Shown: one piece after another, positions 17,358 to 22,480 of the stretch | Layout: every line of letters begins with the position of its first letter | How positions within the stretch are numbered: position 1 is the first letter of the stretch | Virus record (IMG/VR): IMGVR_UViG_3300034190_000179 | Location: 1 to 35,706 of that record | DNA length: 35,706 nt | Strand: one strand, 5' to 3' | From: a virus | Translations under genes and position numbers: made by a program | The notes under the pieces: generated by a model | What the model was told of the DNA's origin: nothing | Database searches by the model: none | What the model saw: the letters and a program-made list of their open reading frames with translations, nothing else

Positions 17358-17383
17358 GTGTCTCCCCTTTCACGTGTAGCATT

Positions 17384-17641
17384 TTATTTGTACCCACCGC
17401 CTTTTGCTTTATATTGCTTGGCTAACATCTGGGCCTTTCTTGCTGACCATTGACCAGCACCGCCACCAGCAGTACCAGCTTTTATTTTATTAAATAAGTT
17501 CTTTCTCATTGTGGGCTTAGTATAGTTACCAGCTTCGTTAACTCTTGATTTGCTCTGTGTCGTACCGCCTTGCGAAAGGCTAACCTTTCTAGTCGGTTTC
17601 TTTTTCTTTGCAGTTTGTGAGGTTTTTTTTTGTAGAGACAC
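17384..17641 (-). CDS. DUF5872-like small basic protein, 85 aa (start region may be frameshifted)
   Basis: The body 'NYTKPTMRKNLFNKIKAGTA' and 'GQWSARKAQMLAKQYKAKGG' is a compact motif I know from phage and algal-virus small proteins (DUF5872-like). The function is unknown. The frame opens at a GTG (17639-17641) with GGAG 7 nt upstream. However, an ATG at 17646-17648, also with a suitable GGGAG site, reads MARVSTKK and then runs into a stretch of nine adenines (17623-17631), after which it is out of frame. With eight adenines it would join this protein exactly. So this is either a true GTG start or a homopolymer slip in the gene or the assembly. Confidence 0.72.
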   Translation of the reverse strand: MSLQKKTSQTAKKKKPTRKVSLSQGGTTQSKSRVNEAGNYTKPTMRKNLFNKIKAGTAGGGAGQWSARKAQMLAKQYKAKGGGYK

Positions 17642-17659
17642 GTGCCATCTCCTATCTCC

Positions 17660-18019
17660 CTACCTTGATGGGTCATAAAATTCTTCAGCAGCTACAAGTG
17701 CAGTTAATTGATTTGCACTATCAGCCGCTATTATTATTTTATCTTCTGCGTGTAAAAATAAAGGAGTAGTATTTGTAAATACATTCTCAAAATCTTTACC
17801 TGTTACTGGATGAGATGTAAATAAAGTATGTGTGGTGTTAGTTAACTTTTCATATATTTTTAGTGTATAATCTTCATTAGATGAATTAGTATTACTAATC
17901 ATAAGATTATAAACATGAGATGAAAAGTTTTTTGGAACAACATATACATCTGTATCTGATGTGGTAGTTAGGTCAGTAGTTTGTGTAACAAATTTTGAAC
18001 CATCTTGTGTTCTAGGCAT
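17660..18019 (-). CDS. Small structural-type protein, 119 aa
   Basis: Starts MPRTQDGSKFVTQTTDLTTT on the stop of the 48-aa gene (TAATG). Beta-type, Thr/Asn/Asp-rich with 'NFSSHVYNLMISNTN' and 'LHAEDKIIIAADSANQLTAL', the profile of small beta-sandwich virion proteins. No catalytic residues or membrane segment. I do not recognise a named family. Head-tail connector, stopper or decoration are all possible. It lies in the small-gene run upstream of the lysis genes. Confidence 0.65.
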   Translation of the reverse strand: MPRTQDGSKFVTQTTDLTTTSDTDVYVVPKNFSSHVYNLMISNTNSSNEDYTLKIYEKLTNTTHTLFTSHPVTGKDFENVFTNTTPLFLHAEDKIIIAADSANQLTALVAAEEFYDPSR

Positions 18020-18165
18020 TACTTTATCCTAACCTTATCAATACAGATAACTGACCACTTGTGCAGTTTTACATTCCACCTGCCAAGTAGTCTAGCTATC
18101 TTCAAAAACAGATGACTTAAAAATGTCCAATAAGCATCTACTATAATATTCTTTAAGTCAGACAT
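18019..18165 (-). CDS. Tiny basic protein, 48 aa
   Basis: ATG at 18165 overlaps the stop of the upstream gene as TAATG, and its own TAA overlaps the next ATG at 18019 in the same way. It therefore fills the gap exactly, which is strong support for a gene this short. It reads MSDLKNIIVDAYWTFLSHLF and ends VRIK. Amphipathic, with hydrophobic/aromatic and basic residues interleaved (YWTFLSHLFLKIARLLGRW). That pattern fits a membrane-surface or membrane-active peptide. Function unknown. Confidence 0.6.
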   Translation of the reverse strand: MSDLKNIIVDAYWTFLSHLFLKIARLLGRWNVKLHKWSVICIDKVRIK

Positions 18166-18302
18166 TACTTTTTCTTTGCTACGCCACCACGCATCATTTT
18201 CTTTTTAGCCATCTTAGCCATGCCACCACCACGCATCTTCTTTTGTGCAACACCGCCACGCATCATTTTCTTTTTAGCTACTTTTGTTTTACCCATTGCC
18301 AT
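18165..18302 (-). CDS. Lys/Met/Gly repeat mini-protein, 45 aa
   Basis: The start is set at the ATG at 18302 (MAMGKTKVAKKK), which has AAGGAGAT ideally placed; a longer frame to 18347 lies inside the previous gene. The whole product is an internal repeat of 'KKKMMRGGVA' and 'RGGGMAK' units (three copies), ending AKKK. Extreme charge and no tertiary core suggest nucleic-acid or polyanion binding. The (R)GG(V/M)A unit recurs in neighbouring phage proteins. Function unknown; an internal head or DNA-condensing peptide is one guess. Confidence 0.62.
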   Translation of the reverse strand: MAMGKTKVAKKKMMRGGVAQKKMRGGGMAKMAKKKMMRGGVAKKK

Positions 18303-18819
18303 TACGTAATCTCCTTCTATCAAGAACCAAGGCTTCATATGTTTCATCAGGAAAATGTTTATAGTATCCTGACTTCTCTAAACTCAGTGCAGCATCATCT
18401 AACACTGACAAACGCTGCACAAAAACCATGCAGTATTCTAAATCACTACTAGTTATACCATCTTCTTCTAAAAAGTCAAGCCCTGCATCACTAGCATCAA
18501 ACTCTGGATGAAACACCATCAGGTGTAAATCTATACCTGCTAGGCTTAGTGCTTCATTCATGCCATCACAAAAACCATCTAGGTATTCCATGCTTGGCAT
18601 GTCTTCGTCAGCCCATACAACTATGTCGTAATCATGGCTATCAAATATCTGTATCTCTGCACGTAGACCTTCAAGACCTGTGTTAACACTAAAAATTACC
18701 TGATTATCTGCCCACGCTTTAGCTGCGTATGGACATGGTGGTAATCCGTTTAACTTTACGTTTGGTATTTCAAGAAAGTTGTGTGACCAATTACGTATGT
18801 CTTGTTCTATTGGGTGCAT
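18289..18819 (-). CDS. Conserved phage protein of unknown function, 176 aa
   Basis: Begins MHPIEQDIRNWSHNFLEIPN with 'LPPCPYAAKAWADNQVIFSV' following. The CPYA/AW pattern is loosely like DUF1415-type proteins, but I am not certain. It has a mixed alpha/beta look, acidic, soluble, with several Asp-rich loops ('DSHDYDIVVWADEDMPSMEY') and a C-terminal basic RRRLRNGNG. I recognise the opening from other marine phages, where it stays hypothetical. It is the only full-sized globular protein in the run of tiny genes at this end. Start overlaps the previous stop (TAATG). Confidence 0.7.
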   Translation of the reverse strand: MHPIEQDIRNWSHNFLEIPNVKLNGLPPCPYAAKAWADNQVIFSVNTGLEGLRAEIQIFDSHDYDIVVWADEDMPSMEYLDGFCDGMNEALSLAGIDLHLMVFHPEFDASDAGLDFLEEDGITSSDLEYCMVFVQRLSVLDDAALSLEKSGYYKHFPDETYEALVLDRRRLRNGNG

Positions 18820-19181
18820 TAGTTCCCAGTGATTTTATTAAATGCTTCTGGGCTTTTAGCTTTCAATGCTTTTAGACCGGGGTTCATTGTAACTGAACCA
18901 CCTGCTGCGTACATATGCTTCTTACCATATGCCATACCACCTTCAGCCATTTGTGCTTTAGCAAGTTTTTTGGCATCCTTCTTTTTCATAGTACCTACAC
19001 CAATTGAAACAACCATTACATCTTTGTCTTTATTTTTCTTTTTCATTAATGCACCTTTACTAGCCTGTACAGTTTCTTCAGGATTTGCTACCTTGGCTTT
19101 AGCATTCTTTACTTCTTGTGGTGTGTAATCTTTTGGTGATTCAAGAATTGTTCTAGCTTTTGAAAGAGACATGTTAGCCAT
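18819..19181 (-). CDS. Small basic phage protein with GGMA motif, 120 aa
   Basis: Starts MANMSLSKARTILESPKDYT. The N-terminus is helical; then Lys-rich, 'KKLAKAQMAEGGMAYGKKHM', and a C-terminal 'YAAGGSVTMNPGLKALKAKS' before PEAFNKITGN. The GGMA/GGSV segments belong to the same short Gly-Gly motif group as other small proteins here. It resembles conserved short proteins of marine phages with no assigned function. Both ends overlap neighbours by a single base (TAATG-type), so it is tightly coupled. Confidence 0.68.
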   Translation of the reverse strand: MANMSLSKARTILESPKDYTPQEVKNAKAKVANPEETVQASKGALMKKKNKDKDVMVVSIGVGTMKKKDAKKLAKAQMAEGGMAYGKKHMYAAGGSVTMNPGLKALKAKSPEAFNKITGN

Positions 19182-19483
19182 TAGTATTTTCCTTTTCTTG
19201 ATTTAGGGCTAGACTTTGTAGAACCACCCTTGCCCTTCCACAAAAATCTACATGACCAATATCGTGCTGTCAGTTTATCTGTAGCTGTATCACAGTTATG
19301 TCTAGCACGAAATGATTTACGTGCAGCATCACTATAATTGTGACCATAACCTTTAGCACCAAAGTGTATTAACTTTACTTTGTCACCATCCTTTGCCAAT
19401 ACCATATATTTCTTACCTTCACGATTAGAAGGCTTTGGTTTATTATACCCAGAAAATGTTATGCCACGATATTCTATTGACAT
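19181..19483 (-). CDS. DUF5754-like small basic protein, 100 aa
   Basis: Begins MSIEYRGITFSGYNKPKPSN after a GAGG site. The sequence 'KYMVLAKDGDKVKLIHFGAK' followed by 'SFRARHNCDTATDKLTARYW' matches what I know as a conserved phage/viral small protein (DUF5754-like), including the 'K..K...RHNC' region and a following W-S-C. It is strongly basic with a Lys/Ser/Arg tail ending RKGKY. The function is not established. Two Cys (in RHNC and WSC) might pair or bind metal. Confidence 0.72.
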   Translation of the reverse strand: MSIEYRGITFSGYNKPKPSNREGKKYMVLAKDGDKVKLIHFGAKGYGHNYSDAARKSFRARHNCDTATDKLTARYWSCRFLWKGKGGSTKSSPKSRKGKY

Positions 19484-19674
19484 TAGATACCTCTATCATA
19501 CTCACATTTAAAACTGTACGTATGCCCACCACTAAATATTACATCTACATCATCTACTATTTCAGTAGCACGTGCCTTGCATTCTTCTCTAGTATTATAT
19601 GGTCCATAACTGTCTTCAAGTAATACACAACTACCCACATACATTGAACACGCCATTACCCAAGTAGTAAACAT
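19483..19674 (-). CDS. Small cysteine-containing protein, 63 aa
   Basis: Reads MFTTWVMACSMYVGSCVLLE. A short hydrophobic N-terminus with two Cys is followed by 'DSYGPYNTREECKARATEIV' and ends with 'YSFKCEYDRGI'. The C..C....GPY.T.EEC pattern is familiar from tiny periplasmic-looking proteins in marine phages. The N-terminus may act as a weak signal or anchor, placing disulfides in the periplasm; this is inference. It ends with overlap into the next gene. No strong ribosome site is seen, so the start may be one of the internal Met codons (residue 7 or 11). Confidence 0.6.
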   Translation of the reverse strand: MFTTWVMACSMYVGSCVLLEDSYGPYNTREECKARATEIVDDVDVIFSGGHTYSFKCEYDRGI

Positions 19675-19683
19675 TTTATCACA

Positions 19684-19905
19684 CTATACATCATCAGTAT
19701 CCTTCCAGCCTTCAGCTTTCATAGCTTTCTCTACATGCTCTAGGGTAAACTTACGACCATAGTATGCTTCTACTGCTGCTCTTACATAGAATACATCACT
19801 ATGTGGTATATGTAAATCACGTAATGTGTTATTCTTTATACCATCATAAAATGCTTCAAGCACATTATCTGTATATAGTTTTACAGATTTCTTCTTATTT
19901 GTCAA
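19684..19905 (-). CDS. First gene of the minus-strand operon, 73 aa, TTG start
   Basis: Opens with TTG at 19905 (AGGA 8 nt upstream) reading (M)TNKKKSVKLYTDNVLEAFY. There is no in-frame ATG before the conserved-looking body 'GIKNNTLRDLHIPHSDVFYV' and 'AAVEAYYGRKFTLEHVEKAM'. It is mainly helical and soluble; the last part may be a small DNA-binding-like fold, but no HTH is clear. As the first gene after the promoter and repeat region it is placed like a phage regulatory gene. That is suggestive only. Confidence 0.6.
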   Translation of the reverse strand: MTNKKKSVKLYTDNVLEAFYDGIKNNTLRDLHIPHSDVFYVRAAVEAYYGRKFTLEHVEKAMKAEGWKDTDDV

Positions 19906-19947
19906 GAGTAAATTCCTATTTTGTACATATATCTTTCAGATAGCTAT

Positions 19948-20055
19948 ATTTAATGTTACATTTAATGTCTTTAACAAGATTGTTTCTTTTATTTAATGTT
20001 ATTATTTAATGTATCTTACTTTTTTTAAAGAACATTTAATGTTTTTATTTAATAT
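19948..20055. repeat. Paired ATTTAATGT direct repeats on a 43-bp period
   Basis: Copies start at 19948, 19960, 19991, 20004, 20034 and 20047 (the last is ATTTAATAT). They form three pairs with 3-4 bp between partners, and the pairs begin exactly 43 bp apart (19948, 19991, 20034), about four helical turns. A further degenerate copy, ATTTAATGC, is at 20651. They lie just downstream of the leftward promoter, covering its transcript leader. They could be operator sites for a phage regulator or iterons of an origin. Confidence 0.8.
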
Positions 20056-20059
20056 AGAA

Positions 20060-20089
20060 GTTATACCACAGAATAGGGTATGCTGTCAA
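20060..20089 (-). promoter_or_regulatory. Sigma70-like promoter for the minus-strand (late) operon
   Basis: On the minus strand: -35 TTGACA (20084-20089), 18-bp spacer, -10 TATAAC (20060-20065). Predicted start near 20053, inside the last ATTTAATAT repeat. It shares TTGACA and TATAACT with the capsid promoter. It points at the 73-aa gene and the whole leftward block. Confidence 0.65.
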
Positions 20090-20387
20090 CCCCTAAAATG
20101 CATTAGTTGTTTATTTTGTGTGTCAGAAATATGACCTACCATATATATGGTTTATCAGTTACCCTTGTGGTTAACACTTAATATTCCTAATCTGTGTATT
20201 TCTGTGTATACGTAACGTATGGAGGGGGGGTGGCATCCTGCCCTACCCTTTGATTTTAAAAGAATATTATGTTTTATTCCAGAAAATGAGCAATTAATGT
20301 AATCAATATCTATCTAATGCATTGTTTTTATTATGTTTTATTATTTATAGTCAATTGTTATGTTATCAATTGCCCCTAAAATGTATA

Positions 20388-20427
20388 TTGTAAAAAGTTA
20401 CAAAAATAAAACTGTAAAGAATTACAG
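20388..20427. promoter_or_regulatory. Two tandem TGTAA-N4-TTACA palindromes (operator-like)
   Basis: TTGTAA-AAAG-TTACAA (20388-20403) and CTGTAA-AGAA-TTACAG (20412-20427) each have 6-bp perfect arms and a 4-nt centre. Their starts are 24 bp apart. The repeated geometry is typical of dimeric repressor or activator sites. The binding protein is unknown; no obvious repressor gene is seen in the window. Confidence 0.5.
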
Positions 20428-20447
20428 AAAGTGGGTGCATATAATTT

Positions 20448-20468
20448 GCTATTGATAATCATTATCAA
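20448..20468. promoter_or_regulatory. Fur-box-like palindrome
   Basis: GCTATTGATAATCATTATC (20448-20466) matches the classical Fur consensus GATAATGATAATCATTATC at 17 of 19 bases, including the last 13 without a break. It also forms the perfect palindrome TTGATAAT-C-ATTATCAA (20452-20468). Whether a host Fur-family protein binds it is untested, and many marine alphaproteobacteria use diverged Fur/Mur sites. Confidence 0.45.
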
Positions 20469-20808
20469 AAAATACCCCATCCCCTATCACAAATTTTGCA
20501 CCCTATCCCCTACAAAAAATATCAACACTATATAATGCAGAAAAACAATCCCAACAAATATCAATACAAAATAAAAAAAGATTCTTTTTAATTCAATAAC
20601 TTAACAACAAAATTAAAAAATAATTAAAAAAATACTTTACTTTGTTTTTTATTTAATGCTAAGATTATAACGTAAGACATTTTTAAGAAGACCATAAACG
20701 AGATTATGGTTAATTGACAACTCAACAAACACCTTTGAGAAAATGTTTTATAAAACTGGATGAACGCCAAGGCAACTATTCAGTATAATAAAAACTAAAA
20801 AATAATAC

Positions 20809-20840
20809 TTGACTAAAACAAAATAATAATAGACTATAAT
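20809..20840 (+). promoter_or_regulatory. Candidate rightward promoter ahead of the structured segment
   Basis: A perfect -10 TATAAT (20835-20840) with TTGACT (20809-20814) upstream, but at a long 20-bp spacing, so the -35 match is imperfect. Its transcript would begin near 20847 and run through the structured segment into the GP88 gene. A second candidate closer to that gene is TTGTTT (21152-21157) with TATATT (21174-21179), spacing 16. Confidence 0.35.
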
Positions 20841-20887
20841 AAAGGAAACAAAAACAAATAAAGGAATAAAAAACCAGATACAAAAAT

Positions 20888-21160
20888 TATACTAGGTTAC
20901 TATCACCAGTAATAGGCAAGGACTAGCCATAAACGATAGCGTGTGCATCGGAAGTGCCATGTGAGGGAAAGCCAAAGACACTATAAGTGCGCCTTAATAC
21001 CTGCTATACTGTAACGCTATTGCACCTAGTTAGCCAATAGGTGAGGTCGAAGTGAGATAGTATTCAGTATAGTGGACAGAACGCTTGGACAAGGGTGGAG
21101 TGTATCTAAATGCAGCATAGTTGCGTCTAGAGTATGCCATGCACAAATCCCTTGTTTTTT
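20888..21160 (+). ncRNA. Candidate structured RNA with pseudoknot and terminator-like 3' end
   Basis: This segment is visibly richer in G+C than its surroundings, has no credible open frame, and contains several perfect complementary pairs. They are CGATAGCGT (20934-20942) with ACGCTATTG (21014-21022); TACTATC (20898-20904) with GATAGTA (21056-21062); ACTAGGT (20891-20897) with ACCTAGT (21024-21030), competing with a local hairpin CACCTA/TAGGTG (21023-21043); and CTGCTATACTG (21001-21011) with CAGTATAGTGG (21065-21075), which crosses the first helix as a pseudoknot. The 3' end has ACAAGGG (21089-21095) pairing with CCCTTGT (21149-21155) followed by T5, enclosing a GCATA/TATGC hairpin. I do not recognise a known RNA family. 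It could be a stand-alone RNA or a 5' leader regulator. Confidence 0.5.
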
Positions 21161-21226
21161 ATCTTGTGTTGGGTATATTCTTATGATAGGGTGTATCCTA
21201 TACAGAATAAAACAAAAGGTGAGAAA

Positions 21227-21937
21227 ATGAGCAATTATAATTTACTAGGTGTTGGTAACAATGCCAAAACTATCAAGGGTGATGGTTCAGAATACTTGAC
21301 AGCTATTATGTATCTATCACCAGCGGATAAAGTTGAGGGTGTTAATTTATGCCCTATGGCAGTATTGGCAGGATGTAAAGAGCCTTGTCTTGACGAAGCA
21401 GGACGTGGACAGATGAACGTGGTTCAACGTGGTAGGATGCGTAAAACTGTATTATGGCGAGATTTTCCAGAAGTTTTTCTGGCACAATTACACGAGGATT
21501 TACGCAAGTTTCAGACGTATTGCTTAAAACGTGGTATTACACCTTGTGTAAGACTGAATGGTACTAGTGATATCAGATGGGAAAAACATATTGACATGGA
21601 AAAAGATTATCCAGATATCCAGTTTTATGACTATACAAAAGATGTAAAAAGGGTACGTAAAAAACTACCTAAAAATTACCACTTGACATTATCTTACAGT
21701 AGAGCGACTATCAGATACAGTGCAATGGTATTAGATGAGATGAGAGACAGAAAAACAAATAATATGGCAGTAGTATTCAGACACAAGCACCAGATACCAA
21801 AGAAATTTATGGGGTTTGATGTAGTGGATGGGGATAAAGATGACCTAAGATTTTTAGACCCCAAGGGTGTTGTAGTTGCCTTGTATGCAAAAGGTAAAGC
21901 AAGGTATGACAATACAGGATTTGTAATTGACGCATAA
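21227..21937 (+). CDS. GP88-family phage protein, 236 aa
   Basis: The start is set at the ATG at 21227 (MSNYNLLGVGNNAKTIKGDG), which has AAGGTGAG upstream; an extension to 21134 would run back through the RNA-like leader and lacks a ribosome site. Motifs of the phage 'gene product 88' family are plain: 'LCPMAVLAGCKEPCLDEAGR' (Cys42, Cys50, Cys54), 'CVRLNGTSDIRWE', 'FYDYTKD', 'NYHLTLSYS', 'VVDGDKDDLRFLDPKGVVVA' and a final KGKARYDNTGFV. Family function is not established; the clustered Cys suggest metal or Fe-S binding. It is the first gene of the rightward block, so probably expressed early. Confidence 0.82.
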   Translation: MSNYNLLGVGNNAKTIKGDGSEYLTAIMYLSPADKVEGVNLCPMAVLAGCKEPCLDEAGRGQMNVVQRGRMRKTVLWRDFPEVFLAQLHEDLRKFQTYCLKRGITPCVRLNGTSDIRWEKHIDMEKDYPDIQFYDYTKDVKRVRKKLPKNYHLTLSYSRATIRYSAMVLDEMRDRKTNNMAVVFRHKHQIPKKFMGFDVVDGDKDDLRFLDPKGVVVALYAKGKARYDNTGFVIDA

Positions 21938-21950
21938 AGTTACTAGTCGA

Positions 21951-22052
21951 ATGAGTATAAACATGGTTAAGCCTATATACGACTATAAACAAGACGTAGG
22001 TAGCTTTGATAGTGGCTTCACAAGAAAACTATCACTAACTCAAACAGCATAG
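21951..22052 (+). CDS. Possible 33-aa peptide
   Basis: ATG at 21951 to TAG at 22050-22052, reading MSINMVKPIYDYKQDVGSFD and ending SLTQTA. No ribosome site precedes it. It fills most of the gap between GP88 and the 62-aa gene and contains the first copy of a 14-bp repeat, AAACAAGACGTAGG. It may be a real micro-protein or untranslated spacer. Confidence 0.25.
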   Translation: MSINMVKPIYDYKQDVGSFDSGFTRKLSLTQTA

Positions 22053-22067
22053 AAAAGGAGAAATATT

Positions 22068-22256
22068 ATGCTATTCAAAACTAAAACTGTAAATGTAAAA
22101 GCAATCATTCGCAATCCAATTGGTGTAGATAATCTACAATTTCGTAGAACGACTAGCCGATACAAAAGGAAGGGTACATTCTCAAGCAACAAGGGTTACT
22201 TGCAAGTATCACGTGATGCAGTAACTGGTCAGTTTGTATCTCGTCAAAGTGCGTAG
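22068..22256 (+). CDS. Small basic protein, 62 aa
   Basis: Begins MLFKTKTVNVKAIIRNPIGV after a strong AAGGAG site. Basic and soluble with 'NLQFRRTTSRYKRKGTFSSN' and 'YLQVSRDAVTGQFVSRQSA'. The last part (VSRDA.TGQFVS) resembles a short motif in other phage mini-proteins. The excess of Arg/Lys suggests nucleic-acid or ribosome contact, but no family is recognised. The ArfA-like frame begins inside its last codons. Confidence 0.65.
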   Translation: MLFKTKTVNVKAIIRNPIGVDNLQFRRTTSRYKRKGTFSSNKGYLQVSRDAVTGQFVSRQSA

Positions 22257-22398
22257 GATAAATCCAATAGCTAGGGCAATGTTGCAAACAAGACGTAGGC
22301 AATCTGCCCTAGTTAAACCAAACAAGAAAGGCAAGGGAAGTTATGCAAGGCAGGACGATAAAAAACTTTCAAAAGATACACGTCAAGAAATTGACTAG
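22249..22398 (+). CDS. ArfA-like peptide (alternative ribosome-rescue factor type), 49 aa
   Basis: A GTG at 22249 inside the end of the previous gene opens a frame reading (M)RRINPIARAMLQTRRRQSA, then LVKPNKKGKGSYARQDDKK, to a TAG at 22398. An ATG at 22279 is an alternative start (39 aa). The NKKGKGSY.R core matches the conserved core of E. coli ArfA (KNKKGKGSYMRKGKH), with similar upstream spacing of basic and Ala/Leu residues. ArfA places release factor RF2 on ribosomes stalled without a stop codon (family knowledge). The rest of ArfA is not alignable here, so the call rests on that core. It overlaps the next small frame by 56 nt. Confidence 0.55.
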   Translation: MRRINPIARAMLQTRRRQSALVKPNKKGKGSYARQDDKKLSKDTRQEID

Positions 22399-22480
22399 AG
22401 GTAAGCAACCTGAGTGGAAAAATTTGCGTAAAGCAAATCGTAAAGCTAAACAACAAATACAGGAGAGATTCTATGGATAA
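22343..22480 (+). CDS. Possible 45-aa highly basic protein overlapping the ArfA-like gene
   Basis: ATG at 22343 has AAGGGAAG just upstream. It reads MQGRTIKNFQKIHVKKLTRG and then KQPEWKNLRKANRKAKQQIQ, ending ERFYG with its stop 8 nt inside the next gene. It shares 56 nt with the ArfA-like gene in another frame. Composition (about one third Lys/Arg) suits an RNA- or ribosome-binding peptide. The ribosome site and coupling to the next start support it; the overlap lowers certainty. Confidence 0.45.
   Translation: MQGRTIKNFQKIHVKKLTRGKQPEWKNLRKANRKAKQQIQERFYG

Larger units (their letters stand above)
19906..21226. other. Divergent control region without protein genes
   Basis: About 1.3 kb between the leftward and rightward gene blocks. 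All frames are short and broken. It is very AT-rich apart from a G7-containing island (20221-20248), which can form a GGGTGGCA/TGCC-ct-ACCC hairpin, and the 20890-21160 segment. Further symmetric sites are ACCATATATATGGT (20138-20151), ATACGT-A-ACGTAT (20208-20220), two CAATTG copies (20352-20371), and ACCATAA/TTATGGT (20691-20710). ATCCCCTA is repeated at 20479 and 20505. The mix of promoters, repeats and AT richness makes this the best candidate for both the transcription switch and a replication origin. Confidence 0.75.

Noticed and set aside
20714-20719. TTGACA as a rightward -35 element
   Set aside because: No acceptable -10 element lies 15-19 bp downstream.
20888-21160. Possible RNase P RNA, tmRNA or group I intron (GAGGGAAAGCC and GGACAGAAC recall RNase P conserved regions)
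   Set aside because: The universal P4 helix cannot be formed from these pieces, no tRNA-like ends or tag frame exist, and no intron core elements or split gene flank it.
21134-21226. N-terminal extension of the GP88 gene by 31 residues
   Set aside because: It lacks a ribosome site and runs through the RNA-like terminator; the ATG at 21227 has a good site and starts at the family homology.
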